Below, piece by piece: positions 24,505 through 34,214 of a stretch of DNA of 64,000 bases. Within the stretch, counting starts at the first letter, position 1, and each line of letters starts with the position of its first letter. Origin of the DNA: Ruminococcus sp. (lineage in GTDB: Bacteria > Bacillota > Clostridia > Oscillospirales > Ruminococcaceae); the NCBI GenBank assembly GCA_017471405.1, contig JAFUTK010000054.1, forward strand, positions 1 through 64,000, read 5' to 3'. Made by a program: the position numbers and the translations under genes. Below the pieces are notes generated by a model. That model ran no database searches. It had not been told where the DNA came from and was given only the letters and a program-made list of their open reading frames with translations.

Positions 24505-26010
24505 ATGATAAGAACAGCTAAAACAGAATACGGAACGGTCAGAGGTCTGCCTGCCGCCGACCCGAGGATAACCTCCTTCAAGGGGATACCCTTTGCGGCT
24601 CCGCCGGTGGGGGAAAACCGCTGGCGAGCTCCCCAGCCCTGCGAGAGCTGGAAGGGCGTCCGGGACTGCTATGCCTTTGCGCCTATCTCTATGCAGGACA
24701 CCCCGGGCCTCGGCACCGACATCTACTGCCGGGAGTGGCACGTTGATCCCGACATCGCCATCAGTGAGGACTGCCTTTACCTTAACGTCTGGACAGGGGC
24801 AAAGAGCACTGACGAAAAGCAACCGGTGCTGGTATGGTTCTTCGGGGGCGGCTTCCAGTGGGGCTACACCTCCGAGATGGAGTTCGACGGCGAGCGCATC
24901 GCAAGGCGCGGGATAGTTGTAGTAACGGTCAACTACCGGCTGGGAGCATTCGGCTTTCTCACTCACCCGGAGCTGGCTTCCTCACAGCCCGATGCTCCCG
25001 CAAACTTCGGCTGCCTTGACCAGCAGGCGGGAATTAAATGGGTCAAGCGCAACATTGCAGCCTTCGGCGGCGACCCGGATAACATCACCATTGCAGGGCA
25101 GTCGGCGGGCGGCGGCAGTGTTATGGCGCAGATGGCCTGCTTAGATAACGAAGGGCTGTTCCAGCGGGCAACGGTAATGAGCGGAATGTTCAAGAATCCC
25201 TACTATCTCAACCGCTTCTTCGTTCCCCTCAGCTTGGAGGAAGCGGGGAAGCTGGGCGAGCAGCTGTTCGAGGCTTTGGGAGTAAAGACCCTCGCTGAGG
25301 CCAGACAGCTGGATGCCGAAACGGTCAAGAGCAAGTACAGCGAGCTTAGAAACGAGGGTAAGGTGTTCTTCAATATCGTCAACGACGGGCGCTTCTGCAC
25401 CGGAGACTCCCTTAAAGCCTTTTGGGAGGGCAGACGCTGCCGGGTGCCGGTTATGTCCGGCAACACCGAGGACGAATTCAAGGAGCATATCGGCGCCGCC
25501 AATGAGGAGGAGCTAAAGGGCTTTGCCGCCGAGCGTTTCGGTAAGGACGCTGAGCAGTTCCTATCCTTCCCGGAGGCAAACATCAATGACGGGGACGGCT
25601 ACGCCCCGGTGAGCTCCATCGAGCTGGGGGCAAAGTCGGCGTTCATTGCCGAGAGCCGGCTCCCTGACGCCAACAGCTGCTACTACTACCGTTTCGCTCC
25701 CGATATCCCGGGAGAGGATCACCCCGGTACCTTCCATTCGGTGGACCTCTGGTTCTTCTTTGAAACACTTGCAAAATGCACACGCCCCTATGAGGGCAGG
25801 CACTACGATATCGCAAGACAGATCTGCGATTACTGGTGCAACTTCATCAAGACCGGCGACCCCAACGGCTTTGACATAAACGGAAACCGTCTGCCGGAAT
25901 GGAAGCCCTACACCGATACAGACAGGAACGAAATGGAGTTCACCCCTGACGGCGCCCTCCCCAGAGAAGAGCACAGCGCCTTCACCAAGTTCCTGCTTGA
26001 GCATCTTTGA
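24505..26010 (+). CDS. Type-B carboxylesterase
   Basis: 501 residues, an alpha/beta hydrolase of the carboxylesterase type-B family. The oxyanion motif is FFGGGFQWG, the nucleophile elbow GQSAGGG has Ser200, and the catalytic His is 411 in GTFHSVDL; an acid near GNTEDEFKEH is the expected third residue. The family signature EDCLYLNVWT is intact. No signal peptide, so it acts in the cytosol. It shares a transcription unit with a GH43-type glycosidase 16 bases downstream, which suggests deacylation of imported plant-polysaccharide oligomers. AGGGGGAA precedes the ATG. Confidence 0.92.
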   Translation: MIRTAKTEYGTVRGLPAADPRITSFKGIPFAAPPVGENRWRAPQPCESWKGVRDCYAFAPISMQDTPGLGTDIYCREWHVDPDIAISEDCLYLNVWTGAKSTDEKQPVLVWFFGGGFQWGYTSEMEFDGERIARRGIVVVTVNYRLGAFGFLTHPELASSQPDAPANFGCLDQQAGIKWVKRNIAAFGGDPDNITIAGQSAGGGSVMAQMACLDNEGLFQRATVMSGMFKNPYYLNRFFVPLSLEEAGKLGEQLFEALGVKTLAEARQLDAETVKSKYSELRNEGKVFFNIVNDGRFCTGDSLKAFWEGRRCRVPVMSGNTEDEFKEHIGAANEEELKGFAAERFGKDAEQFLSFPEANINDGDGYAPVSSIELGAKSAFIAESRLPDANSCYYYRFAPDIPGEDHPGTFHSVDLWFFFETLAKCTRPYEGRHYDIARQICDYWCNFIKTGDPNGFDINGNRLPEWKPYTDTDRNEMEFTPDGALPREEHSAFTKFLLEHL

Positions 26011-26026
26011 TAAGGGAGGAAACGAT

Positions 26027-27430
26027 ATGAGTGCAAAACAAGCCTTCAACCCCTACCTTCCCAGCTGGGAGTATATCCCCGACGGCGAGCCTTATGTTTT
26101 CGGGGACAGAGTTTACGTCTACGGCTCCCACGACTTCTTCAACGGCTATGTGTTCTGTATGGGAGATTACGTCTGCTGGTCGGCACCGGTGGACGACCTC
26201 GGAAACTGGCGCTATGAGGGGGTAATCTATCCCAGAAACGCCGACCCGCTGAATAAGGAGGGCAAGATGTGCCTCTACGCTCCGGACGTTACAGTGGGGC
26301 CCGACGGCAGGTACTACCTCTACTATGTGCTGGACAAGATATCCATAGTCTCGGTGGCGGTCAGCGACACCCCCGCCGGGAGGTATGAGTTCTATGGCTA
26401 CGTTCACTATCCCGACGGCACAAGGCTGGGAGAGCGAGAGGGCGACGAGCCCCAGTTCGACCCCGGTGTGCTCACCGAGGGAGACCGCACCTACCTCTAT
26501 ACCGGCTTCTGCGGCAGAGGGGACAAAAGCAGGACAGGCGCCCGCGCCGTTACCCTTGATAAGGATATGCTCACCGTCATCACCGACCCTGTGCTGATAG
26601 TCCCCGGCAGCGAGTACAGCGCCGGCACCGGATATGAGGGCCACGCCTTCTTCGAGGCCTCATCTATCCGCAAGGTGAAGGGGAGATATTATTTCATCTA
26701 TTCATCGGAGGTAATGCACGAGCTTTGCTATGCCGTCAGCGACGAGCCTTTGAGAGGCTTTAAGTACGGCGGAGTGTTGGTGAGCAACACCGACCTGCAT
26801 ATAAGCTCCTACAAGCCGGCGGAGCTGCCAATGGCAATGGGTGCCAACAATCACGGCAGCATCGAGCAGATCAACGGCGAGTGGTACATCTTCTATCACC
26901 GCCACACCAACGGCACCTGGTACAGCCGTCAGGGCTGCGCCGAGAAGCTGACGCTGAATGAGGACGGCTCCTTTGAGCAGGCAATGATAACCTCCTGTGG
27001 CCTTAACGGCGGCCCTCTGGAGGGCAGGAGAGAATACCCCGCATATATAGCCTGCAACCTCTTCACCGAGAAGCACTCCCTCTATCTGGGAGAGCCGGGT
27101 GCCCCTAAGATAACTCAGGACGGCCGGGACGGCGACGAGGAGCCGGGCTACATCGCCGGAATGTGCGAGGGCTGCACAGCGGGCTTCAAGTTCTTTGACT
27201 GCAAGGGAGTTCACCGCGTCAGCGTCACCACCAGAGGCTACGCCTTCGGCGGCAGCTTTGAGGTGCGCACAAAGTGGGACGGAGAGGTCCTTGCGGTGAT
27301 AAACATCGACTCCACCAACGTATGGGAGACCTTCTCGGCAGAGGCCGCTATCCCTGACGGGGTCAACGCTATCTACCTTACCTACCGCGGCGGCGGAACA
27401 GCAATGCTTAAGTCATTCACATTGGAATAA
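26027..27430 (+). CDS. Glycoside hydrolase family 43-like protein
   Basis: 467 residues. Five-bladed propeller signs of GH43 are present: an N-terminal DPYV-like GEPYVFGDRVYVYGSHD, a second-blade CLYAPDVTVGPDGRYYLYY, EASSIRKVKGRYYFIYS, and NNHGSIEQINGEWYIFYHRH. The last 110 residues form a beta-sandwich like a CBM6-type carbohydrate-binding module. There is no signal peptide, so it probably processes arabino- or xylo-oligosaccharides in the cell. ATG 26027 is chosen since GGGAGGA lies seven bases upstream; an upstream in-frame ATG at 25997 would overlap the esterase. A strong terminator follows. Confidence 0.88.
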   Translation: MSAKQAFNPYLPSWEYIPDGEPYVFGDRVYVYGSHDFFNGYVFCMGDYVCWSAPVDDLGNWRYEGVIYPRNADPLNKEGKMCLYAPDVTVGPDGRYYLYYVLDKISIVSVAVSDTPAGRYEFYGYVHYPDGTRLGEREGDEPQFDPGVLTEGDRTYLYTGFCGRGDKSRTGARAVTLDKDMLTVITDPVLIVPGSEYSAGTGYEGHAFFEASSIRKVKGRYYFIYSSEVMHELCYAVSDEPLRGFKYGGVLVSNTDLHISSYKPAELPMAMGANNHGSIEQINGEWYIFYHRHTNGTWYSRQGCAEKLTLNEDGSFEQAMITSCGLNGGPLEGRREYPAYIACNLFTEKHSLYLGEPGAPKITQDGRDGDEEPGYIAGMCEGCTAGFKFFDCKGVHRVSVTTRGYAFGGSFEVRTKWDGEVLAVINIDSTNVWETFSAEAAIPDGVNAIYLTYRGGGTAMLKSFTLE

Positions 27431-27448
27431 TACAAAAGATGAAATAAA

Positions 27449-27490
27449 GGGATATACTGCCCTGCAATGGGCGGTATATCCCTGCGTTTT
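27449..27490 (+). terminator. Terminator of the esterase/glycosidase unit
   Basis: 14-bp stem GGGATATACTGCCC / GGGCGGTATATCCC (one wobble) followed by a T-rich tail. On the minus strand it could also end the DHHW gene. Confidence 0.87.
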
Positions 27491-27524
27491 GTATTTTACC
27501 GTCAGATAAAGGGCTTTATCTTAT

Positions 27525-28706
27525 TTAGAAGAAACCGTATCTGGTATCGTTTGGATCCGGTGTTCCGCTGTAAAGCACCAGCACATAGTCAGGCTTTACC
27601 TCTTCAATATAGTCCTTAACATTAATCTTATCTCCGATGCGGTAGAAAATCGTTCTGACATCGCAGATGTGCAGCTCCTTGGTCTGAAGCGACAAAAACG
27701 GTGCGGCAATATAAGCAAAGGAATCTCTGACTATCAGTATCTTCTTTCCGTCGGGCTTATCGTTGTTTTTGACTATCTGCATCCGGTAATCATCGCCGCA
27801 GTATGTTGCATAGGTGTTGATGTAGTAATAGTTTTTTGTCAGGTTATCAGGAAAAATAACCGTCTCCTCAAACGAACCACTGCGTACTCCGTCGATAAAT
27901 AGCTTGCTTTCCGTAAGGGAGGTATAAAACTTCGGAGTTATAAGCTCAAAATCGTCCGCACCCCTCCAGGAGAAGCTGAGCCCTGTCTTTTTTCCGTAAG
28001 AGCCCAGGAACCAGTCGGGATAGAGCTTGATGTTGTAATTTGCGATATCGGCAGTATAGCTGTCGTATTCAAAGCCATACAGTCTTTCAAGCTCTTCAAG
28101 AATAGCTTTATGGGCAAAGAAGCCAGCTCTTGCGGTCCAGTGATGGTCTGTGTAATAATACAGGTCAAACTCGTTTTGGTGCTCCTCCAGGGCATCTGAC
28201 AGGTCAAGAGCTGTGATACCGGCATTTTTCAGCTCCGACATAAACAAATCATAGTTCTGCTTTTCATAATTATCAATATTAGCCGGAGCCTTTTCGTATT
28301 TTTCTTTGTTCGGAGCAGCACAGAACAAAAACCTTGCTCCGCCCTCTTCCGAGACAGTCTTTAGCTCCTTCAGGGCGGCTATGGCTTCGTAATAATCCTC
28401 CGGGGATTCCTTTGATATCTCTCTAATAATGCTCCCCGAATCAGAAAGCACATAAGTGCCGTCGCTCTTGCGCATGACCCTGTTGCCCAGAAGTCTTTCC
28501 TTTAAAGTGTTAAGCTCAATAAGCTCATTATGATATTTGAGGTTTTTTGTCATAAAGGAGGAGACCCTCTGCTGAAAGGTCTTATCTGTTTCAGAGCTGC
28601 TCTCAAAGGTGTCAAGGCTGTAGATATACTTGCTTATGCCATATGTCAGAAATATTACACACGCCAGAAATAAAAACAGGTTTGTATTCAGTTTTTTCTT
28701 TTCCAT
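27525..28706 (-). CDS. DHHW/AlgX-like membrane-anchored SGNH-type protein
   Basis: 393 residues with one N-terminal membrane helix (about 8-29) and an outside domain. The motif TDHHWT (about 190) and a later RDSFAYIAAPFL place it in the DHHW/AlgX-AlgJ group, whose members transfer acyl groups to surface polysaccharides together with an MBOAT protein. The MBOAT gene is immediately upstream on the same strand, 13 bases away. The two together should acetylate or otherwise acylate an exported glycan or wall polymer; the acceptor cannot be told from sequence. Confidence 0.87.
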   Translation of the reverse strand: MEKKKLNTNLFLFLACVIFLTYGISKYIYSLDTFESSSETDKTFQQRVSSFMTKNLKYHNELIELNTLKERLLGNRVMRKSDGTYVLSDSGSIIREISKESPEDYYEAIAALKELKTVSEEGGARFLFCAAPNKEKYEKAPANIDNYEKQNYDLFMSELKNAGITALDLSDALEEHQNEFDLYYYTDHHWTARAGFFAHKAILEELERLYGFEYDSYTADIANYNIKLYPDWFLGSYGKKTGLSFSWRGADDFELITPKFYTSLTESKLFIDGVRSGSFEETVIFPDNLTKNYYYINTYATYCGDDYRMQIVKNNDKPDGKKILIVRDSFAYIAAPFLSLQTKELHICDVRTIFYRIGDKINVKDYIEEVKPDYVLVLYSGTPDPNDTRYGFF

Positions 28707-28719
28707 AATAAATCACCCG

Positions 28720-30135
28720 TCAGAAATTGAAATAGATGAATGGATTATGTGTGCTGCTGACAAGGGAGGCTATCGAAAGCACGAACAGGCAGAAGAGCAC
28801 AACGGCCTTGATTGCTGCGACAACATTCGATTTTTTTGTCTTTTCTGAAAGAGCTTTGAACACAGGAGTAGAAAGCACAGCTCCTGCTGAAAGCAGTATG
28901 GCGTTCTGCTGAAACCATCCTATGAAACTGTCATCAGAGAAGCTGCCGCCTGCTCCAAACAGTGACTGGATATATCTGAATGCATCTCCCAGAGACTCTG
29001 CCCTGAATATTACCCAGCCTATAACAACAAAGAAGAAGGTATATATCCAGCCCAATACTTTAAAGACCCTTCCTCCTTTTTTGTTGATGCCCGTCAGCTT
29101 TTCTATGGTGAGCAGAACAAAATACATCAGCCCCCAGACGATAAATGTATAATTTGCTCCGTGCCAGATGCCGGTAAGAAGCCACACTGCAAACAGATTT
29201 AAAACAGTGCGTGCTTTACCGCAGCGGCTGCCTCCCAGCGGGATATAGACATAATCCCGAAACCACTGCCCGAGAGAAATATGCCAGCGTCTCCAGAACT
29301 CCGTCACAGAGGCCGAGATGTAAGGGTAATTGAAATTCTCCGAGAAATGGAAGCCGAACATTCTGCCAAGCCCGATAGCCATATCACTGTAGCCGCTGAA
29401 GTCAAAAAAGATCTGAAATGTGTAGGAGACCGCTCCCAGCCAGCCGAACATTGCCGAGATGCCTTCTCCGTTCTTGACGGCGTCAAAGGCACTGTCTGCA
29501 ATCAGAGCAAAGCTGTTGGCAAGCAGCACCTTTTTTGACAGCCCGACTATGAATCTTGCCAGACCGTCAAAGAGGTCGTCAGGTGTTTCGTTTCGGGAGC
29601 GTATTTCTTCAGCTACGGTATTGTAACGGATTATCGGGCCGGCAATAAGCTGCGGGAAAAAAGAAATATACAGCCCGACATTCAGTATGTTTTTCTGAAC
29701 CTCGCCTTTTTCCCGGTAAATATCAATAACGTAGGATATTGCCTGAAAGGTGAAAAAGCTAATGCCTATCGGCAGTGCAATATTTGGGACCGGCAAGCCT
29801 GTTCCGAAAATATCGTTAATGACACCCACAGAAAAAACAAGATATTTGAACACAAACAAGACGGCGAGGTTTATCAGAATATCCAGAGCTACGAGCATCC
29901 GGCTTTTCCTTTTGTCATCTCTAAATCTACCGACGCCTATGCCAATGAACCAGTTGACAATAATCGAGCCTATCATCAACAGCACGCATTTAGGCTCACC
30001 CCAGGCATAGAAAAACAGGCTGGCAGCAAGAAGGGTCACATTTTTCAGAAATCTGCTTTTTCTGAAAACCCCATAGTTTAAAATAAGTACTGTTGGAAGG
30101 AACAGATAAATAAACTCTATGCTTGAAAAAAGCAA
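28720..30135 (-). CDS. MBOAT-family O-acyltransferase (AlgI/DltB-like)
   Basis: 471 residues with about ten hydrophobic segments. Typical motifs are the N-terminal FLFLPTVLILNY-like segment, FPQLIAGPI, FNYPYISASVTEFWRRWHISL, and GIWHGANYTFIVWG with the conserved His. It passes an acyl group across the membrane to the partner encoded just downstream. No acyl-donor or teichoic-acid (dlt) genes are nearby, so acetylation is more likely than D-alanylation. Its promoter overlaps the terminator of degV. Confidence 0.92.
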   Translation of the reverse strand: MLFSSIEFIYLFLPTVLILNYGVFRKSRFLKNVTLLAASLFFYAWGEPKCVLLMIGSIIVNWFIGIGVGRFRDDKRKSRMLVALDILINLAVLFVFKYLVFSVGVINDIFGTGLPVPNIALPIGISFFTFQAISYVIDIYREKGEVQKNILNVGLYISFFPQLIAGPIIRYNTVAEEIRSRNETPDDLFDGLARFIVGLSKKVLLANSFALIADSAFDAVKNGEGISAMFGWLGAVSYTFQIFFDFSGYSDMAIGLGRMFGFHFSENFNYPYISASVTEFWRRWHISLGQWFRDYVYIPLGGSRCGKARTVLNLFAVWLLTGIWHGANYTFIVWGLMYFVLLTIEKLTGINKKGGRVFKVLGWIYTFFFVVIGWVIFRAESLGDAFRYIQSLFGAGGSFSDDSFIGWFQQNAILLSAGAVLSTPVFKALSEKTKKSNVVAAIKAVVLFCLFVLSIASLVSSTHNPFIYFNF

Positions 30136-30237
30136 AAAATCACTCCCGAGTCAAATTCAGCAGGGTGCAAATAATCTTATTGAACATAAGAGCAGGTCAT
30201 TTCCGGTGATACCGGGGCCAGCCCTTTTTTACACATT

Positions 30238-30266
30238 ATTATACCACATCTCAGCAGGAAAAACAA
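30238..30266 (-). promoter_or_regulatory. Promoter of the MBOAT/DHHW pair
   Basis: Minus strand: TTGTTT (30261-30266), 17-base spacer, TATAAT (30238-30243). The leader of about 100 bases has a small CCGGTGATACCGG stem. Confidence 0.7.
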
Positions 30267-30293
30267 CAGGCTGCCACACAAGCAGCAGCCTTT
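30262..30293 (-). terminator. Terminator of degV
   Basis: Minus-strand stem GGCTGC / GCAGCC with a 10-base loop, then TGTTGTTTTT. The T-run doubles as the -35 region of the next promoter. Confidence 0.65.
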
Positions 30294-30316
30294 TTGAGTA
30301 TGTGTCGTTTTACAGC

Positions 30317-31186
30317 TTATCTCTTTTCTCCCATAAAGAAGAATGCCAGCGTACCGGGGCCAGAGTGGGCTCCTATTACCGAGCCGGTGTAGGAGATGAT
30401 GACCTTGATGTTCTGTCCTAGCTTCTTGCGGGCAAGGTCGGCAACGTAGTCGGCGTCGCCCCAGCAGTCGCCCTGACAGATGGCAACGACAGGGTTATCA
30501 TAGCCCTTGACCCTTTCCTCCATAAGCTCAACGAGCTTGTTGAGGCTCTGCTTTCTGCCCCGGACCTTTCCGATAGCCACCAGCCTGCCCTCGTCGTCAA
30601 CGTGCAGGATAGGCTTGATGCCCAGAACGGCTCCGGCAATGGCAGTGGCCTTTGAGATGCGTCCGCCGCGATGCAGGTATACCAGATCATCAACGGTAAA
30701 CAGGTGGCAGAGGTGGAGCTTGTTGTCCTCCAGCCAGCGTGCCAGCTCCTCGAGGCCCATGCCCTCCTTTTTCTTTTCCCAGGCCTTGTAGAGCAGCAGA
30801 CCCTCTCCTGTGGAGGCGCAGAGGCTGTCAACGCAGACTATCTTTCTGTCGGGATATTTTTCAAGGAGATTGTCCCTAGCGATGCAGGCGCTGTTGAAGC
30901 TGCCGCTAAGTCCCGATGAGAAGCAAAGGTAGAGTATATCATTGCCCTCGGCAAGCACCTTTTCAAAGGCGGTCTCCGCCTGTGAAGGGGAGATCTGAGA
31001 GGTCTTGGTGGGAGCACCCTTTCTCATACGCTCATAGAACTCGTGATAGTCAAGGTCGCCGTCGGGATGAGCCACGCCGTCGATCTCGAAGGTGAGCTTC
31101 ATTATCTTTACACCCATCTGGTCGTAGAGCTCGGGGGGAAGATCGCAGGTTGAGTCGGACATCAGTATATAGTTTCTGTCAGCCAT
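30317..31186 (-). CDS. degV: DegV family fatty-acid-binding protein
   Basis: 289 residues, full DegV length. Family marks are SDSTCDLPPE at the start, TSQISPSQ, the CFSSGLSGSFNSA loop, and VDDLVYLHRGGRISK. DegV/FakB proteins hold a fatty acid for phosphorylation by FakA; no fakA gene is in the window. It is a single gene between its own promoter and terminator. The exact ligand is unknown. Confidence 0.93.
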   Translation of the reverse strand: MADRNYILMSDSTCDLPPELYDQMGVKIMKLTFEIDGVAHPDGDLDYHEFYERMRKGAPTKTSQISPSQAETAFEKVLAEGNDILYLCFSSGLSGSFNSACIARDNLLEKYPDRKIVCVDSLCASTGEGLLLYKAWEKKKEGMGLEELARWLEDNKLHLCHLFTVDDLVYLHRGGRISKATAIAGAVLGIKPILHVDDEGRLVAIGKVRGRKQSLNKLVELMEERVKGYDNPVVAICQGDCWGDADYVADLARKKLGQNIKVIISYTGSVIGAHSGPGTLAFFFMGEKR

Positions 31187-31312
31187 TGCAGTTTGACCTC
31201 CTTGAAATGATTAGCCTTTGAAAACGGCAGCCGGTGTATTTACCGCAGTATATCGACTGCCTGTCTTTCAGCGCCCTGCCCTTTGGGAAGGTAATCACTG
31301 ATAACTAAACAC

Positions 31313-31342
31313 ATTATAGCACATAGGAGGGCAAATGCACAA
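31313..31342 (-). promoter_or_regulatory. Promoter of degV
   Basis: Minus strand: TTGTGC (31337-31342), 18-base spacer, TATAAT (31313-31318). The leader is about 125 bases and shows no clear riboswitch. Confidence 0.68.
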
Positions 31343-31366
31343 CAGGTATTTTTGATTCAGGAGGGG

Positions 31367-33721
31367 CTAATTTGTAAATATTGTGTGAACTTCCCCTGGA
31401 GAGGAGACAGTAAAGCCGTCTGACGAGCAGCCGACGGTGAATTCTCTGCCGTCAGCCGACAGCAGACGTCGGCTCAGGAGGGTCTCTATCTCGGCAGTGA
31501 TGATGCGCCTTATCTCTCTTGCCCCGGAGCTGCTGCCGTAGGAGCGGCGGGCAAGCTCGGCGGCGGCCTCATCTGAAAATGTCAGGGTGCAGCCCAGCGC
31601 CCTTGCTCTGGCGGAGAGCTCCCCAAGCTGCAAACGGGCGATGTCGCAAAGCTGCTCCTGTGAGTGCCGTGAGAACACGATGACCCCGTCCAGCCTTCCC
31701 ATCAGCTCGGGAGAGAACAGCCTTTCACAGGCCTTCCTCGCGGCAGCCTCTGTCTCTGAGGGGGAGCGCTTGTCACCTCCGAAGCCCAGCTGTGCCTTGC
31801 ACTCCAGCTCTGCCATTCCGGCATTGGAGGTCATTATCAGCACTGTGTCGGAAAATGACACCCTCCTGCCGGAGGTGTCGGTGAGGGCGCCCTCGTCAGT
31901 TATCTGCAAAAGCAGCTCGAACACTGAGGGGTCGGCTTTTTCAATCTCGTCCAGCAGAACTACACTGTAGGGGCGGCGCCTTACCTGCCCGGTGAGCAGG
32001 CCGCCCCGGTCGTAGCCGATATAGCCCGGAGGCGCGCCTATGAGCTTTGAGACGCTGTGAGCCTCCCGGTATTCGGACATATCCAGCCTGATGAGGTTAT
32101 CCCGCCGTCCGAAGAGCTCGCAGGCCAGCGCCTGAGCCAGACGGCTCTTGCCCACCCCGCTGGGACCGATGAACACAAAGCTCCCCACAGGCCGTCTGTC
32201 GTCGTGGAGGCCGGAGCGGCTGCGTATCACCGCGTCGCAAAGACGGTCGATGGCCTCGTCCTGCCCGATGACTACTTCCTTAAGTCTTTCCGGCAGAGCC
32301 AGCAAACGGCGGGATTCCGGCATAGTCAGCTCGCCGCAGTCTATCCCCGTCAGTCGTGAGACAACAGAGCAGCAGGTCTCCTTTGTAAGCACCGGGCGCT
32401 GTCCGCTGCGGGAGGTTATGGCGGAGAGATATTCCTCCCGAGAGAGCCTGCCGGAGACGTAATCCTCAAAGGCCTTGGAAAGCTCCCTGCGGCGGGAGCT
32501 GCCCTCGCTTTTGAGCCGCTCACAGGCGCAGGCCTCGTCAAGGATATCTATGGCCTTGTCGGGGAAGCGCCGCTCGGGGATATATCGCTCCGCCAGAGCG
32601 GTGATGTCCCGCAGCACCTCCTCCGGGACGGTGACGCTGTGGAACTGCTCGTACCGGGGTGCCAGACCTTTCAGCACCGCAAGGGTGGCCTCCCTGTCCG
32701 GCTCGGAAACGTTCACCCGCTGAAAGCGGCGGTCCATAGCCGAGTCCTTTTCTATGGTCTGGCGGTATTCCTCATCGGTGGTGGCGCCGATTAGCCGCAG
32801 CTCCCCCCGGGCGAGAGCCGGCTTTAAGATGTTCGCCGCGTCGATGGCTCCCTCGGCAGCACCCGCACCCATAATGTTGTGTATCTCGTCGATGAAGAGT
32901 ATCACATCACCCGATGATACCGCCTCGTCAATGCAGTCCTTTAAGCGCTCCTCGAAGTCGCCGCGGTATTTCGCCCCCGCCAGCAGAAGGGTAAGGTCAA
33001 GGGCGAAGATTCGCTTGCCGGAGAGCATCTCCGGCACGTTCCCTGAGCATATCCTAGCGGCCAGCCCTTCGACTATGGCGGTCTTTCCCACGCCTGCGTC
33101 CCCGGTCAGGCAGGGGTCGTTCTTGCTGCGGCGGCAGAGTATTTCCAGCATCCGGGAGATCTCCTCCTCCCGCCCGATAACCGGGTCAAAGCCCTCGCAG
33201 ACCGAGCGGCGGGTTAGCTCCCGCCCGAACTTTTCCAGATTTTTAAGCCTCGGACGGCTCTGCCCCGAAAGCTCCTGCCCGCCGCTTATGCAGCGGGAGT
33301 AGAGCTTTGTAAGGCTCACCCCTGAGGCTCGCAGCAGCCGCACTCCGCCACATTCCGTCTCCCGGAGTATGGCCGCTAAAATATGCTCTGAGCCGGTCTG
33401 GACGCTCCCAGCAGAGGCGGCAATAGCCGCCGCCGAGGACAGCACCCGCCTTGCCTCAGAGCTTAGCATCGAAAGCTCCGTCCGGCAGGGAGTACCCCTG
33501 CCGAATACGGCAGTCAGCCGTTCCTCGAAAGCCTCAAGGGTCAGGCCGCTGTCCTCCAAGATAACACAGGCGGTGCAGCCGCCCTCCTCCAAAAATCCGC
33601 AGAGCAGGTGCTCCGTTGAGATATATGTGTGCCCGAGCCTCCCAGCACAGCGTGCGGCGCAGGAGAGTGCGCTGCGTGCCTTTTTGGTGAAGCCCTCGGC
33701 TGGATAGCTGTTGGTGTTCAT
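31367..33721 (-). CDS. clpC: ClpC-type AAA+ unfoldase
   Basis: 784 residues. A double Clp-N domain (1-140) is followed by AAA domain 1 (GDAGVGKT, LFIDEIHNIMGAG), a short UVR-like middle segment (SKAFEDYVSGRLSREEYLSA) and AAA domain 2 (GPSGVGKS, LLDEIEKADP). The middle segment is too short for the coiled-coil of ClpB, and the loop QLGFGG has the LGF tripeptide expected to dock onto ClpP. It should feed damaged or regulatory proteins to ClpP; no clpP, ctsR or mcsAB is adjacent, unlike the usual Bacillus clpC operon. GGAAAGGAG precedes the ATG. No promoter was clear in the 250 bases upstream. Confidence 0.9.
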   Translation of the reverse strand: MNTNSYPAEGFTKKARSALSCAARCAGRLGHTYISTEHLLCGFLEEGGCTACVILEDSGLTLEAFEERLTAVFGRGTPCRTELSMLSSEARRVLSSAAAIAASAGSVQTGSEHILAAILRETECGGVRLLRASGVSLTKLYSRCISGGQELSGQSRPRLKNLEKFGRELTRRSVCEGFDPVIGREEEISRMLEILCRRSKNDPCLTGDAGVGKTAIVEGLAARICSGNVPEMLSGKRIFALDLTLLLAGAKYRGDFEERLKDCIDEAVSSGDVILFIDEIHNIMGAGAAEGAIDAANILKPALARGELRLIGATTDEEYRQTIEKDSAMDRRFQRVNVSEPDREATLAVLKGLAPRYEQFHSVTVPEEVLRDITALAERYIPERRFPDKAIDILDEACACERLKSEGSSRRRELSKAFEDYVSGRLSREEYLSAITSRSGQRPVLTKETCCSVVSRLTGIDCGELTMPESRRLLALPERLKEVVIGQDEAIDRLCDAVIRSRSGLHDDRRPVGSFVFIGPSGVGKSRLAQALACELFGRRDNLIRLDMSEYREAHSVSKLIGAPPGYIGYDRGGLLTGQVRRRPYSVVLLDEIEKADPSVFELLLQITDEGALTDTSGRRVSFSDTVLIMTSNAGMAELECKAQLGFGGDKRSPSETEAAARKACERLFSPELMGRLDGVIVFSRHSQEQLCDIARLQLGELSARARALGCTLTFSDEAAAELARRSYGSSSGAREIRRIITAEIETLLSRRLLSADGREFTVGCSSDGFTVSSPGEVHTIFTN

Positions 33722-33970
33722 TGAGATAGCTCCTTTCCGGCGCAGAGGCGCCTGAATATAGTTTCGTCAAACAAAAGCAGGATAATCACCCGCCGCCCTT
33801 TATATAATGTCTATTCATAGGACAATTTCTCCTTTCCTGCGGACGGGCGTTATTTTTTGAGGGCAGGGCAGCGAGGCTTTTTTGGGTAACACATTTTTCT
33901 CCCTCGGCATACTCTGTAATATAAGGCAGCGCGGGAGCGCTCCTTAAATCACCTTCAAAGGAGGAGCATT

Positions 33971-34102
33971 ATGAACAACGGTTACTGGTGGATCATCATC
34001 CTTATCCTTATCGTGGTTGCATTCGGCGGCTGTGGCTGCGGATGCGGCGACAACAACTGCGGCTTTGGCTGCGGCTGCAATAACGGCTGCGGCTGCAACT
34101 AA
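33971..34102 (+). CDS. Cys/Gly-rich membrane microprotein
   Basis: 43 residues: a short polar start with two Trp, a hydrophobic run IIILILIVVAF, then a tail of alternating Cys and Gly with ten Cys. AAAGGAGGAGC gives an excellent ribosome-binding site, and a strong terminator follows. Similar tiny proteins (YjcZ-like, coat or spore associated) exist in Bacilli and Clostridia, but homology is not shown here. The tail may bind a metal or form a disulfide crust. A CATACT/TAATAT-containing stretch near 33906-33920 could be its promoter, sigma factor unclear. Confidence 0.8.
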   Translation: MNNGYWWIIILILIVVAFGGCGCGCGDNNCGFGCGCNNGCGCN

Positions 34103-34116
34103 GCAGCGGTGAAAGG

Positions 34117-34145
34117 TCGGGGAGCCATAGTGCTCCCCGATTTTT
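34117..34145 (+). terminator. Terminator of the Cys/Gly microprotein
   Basis: Perfect 9-bp stem TCGGGGAGC / GCTCCCCGA with 6-base loop and TTTTT. Confidence 0.93.
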
Positions 34146-34214
34146 GCGTTTCTCCGGACCGATTATTGCGGACTTTACCACGTACATATTCTGTTCATAA
34201 AATCTTTATGCAAA

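Noticed and set aside
31186..31366. Possible riboswitch ahead of degV
   Set aside because: The 125-base leader shows no extended paired structure or terminator/anti-terminator pair that I could draw.
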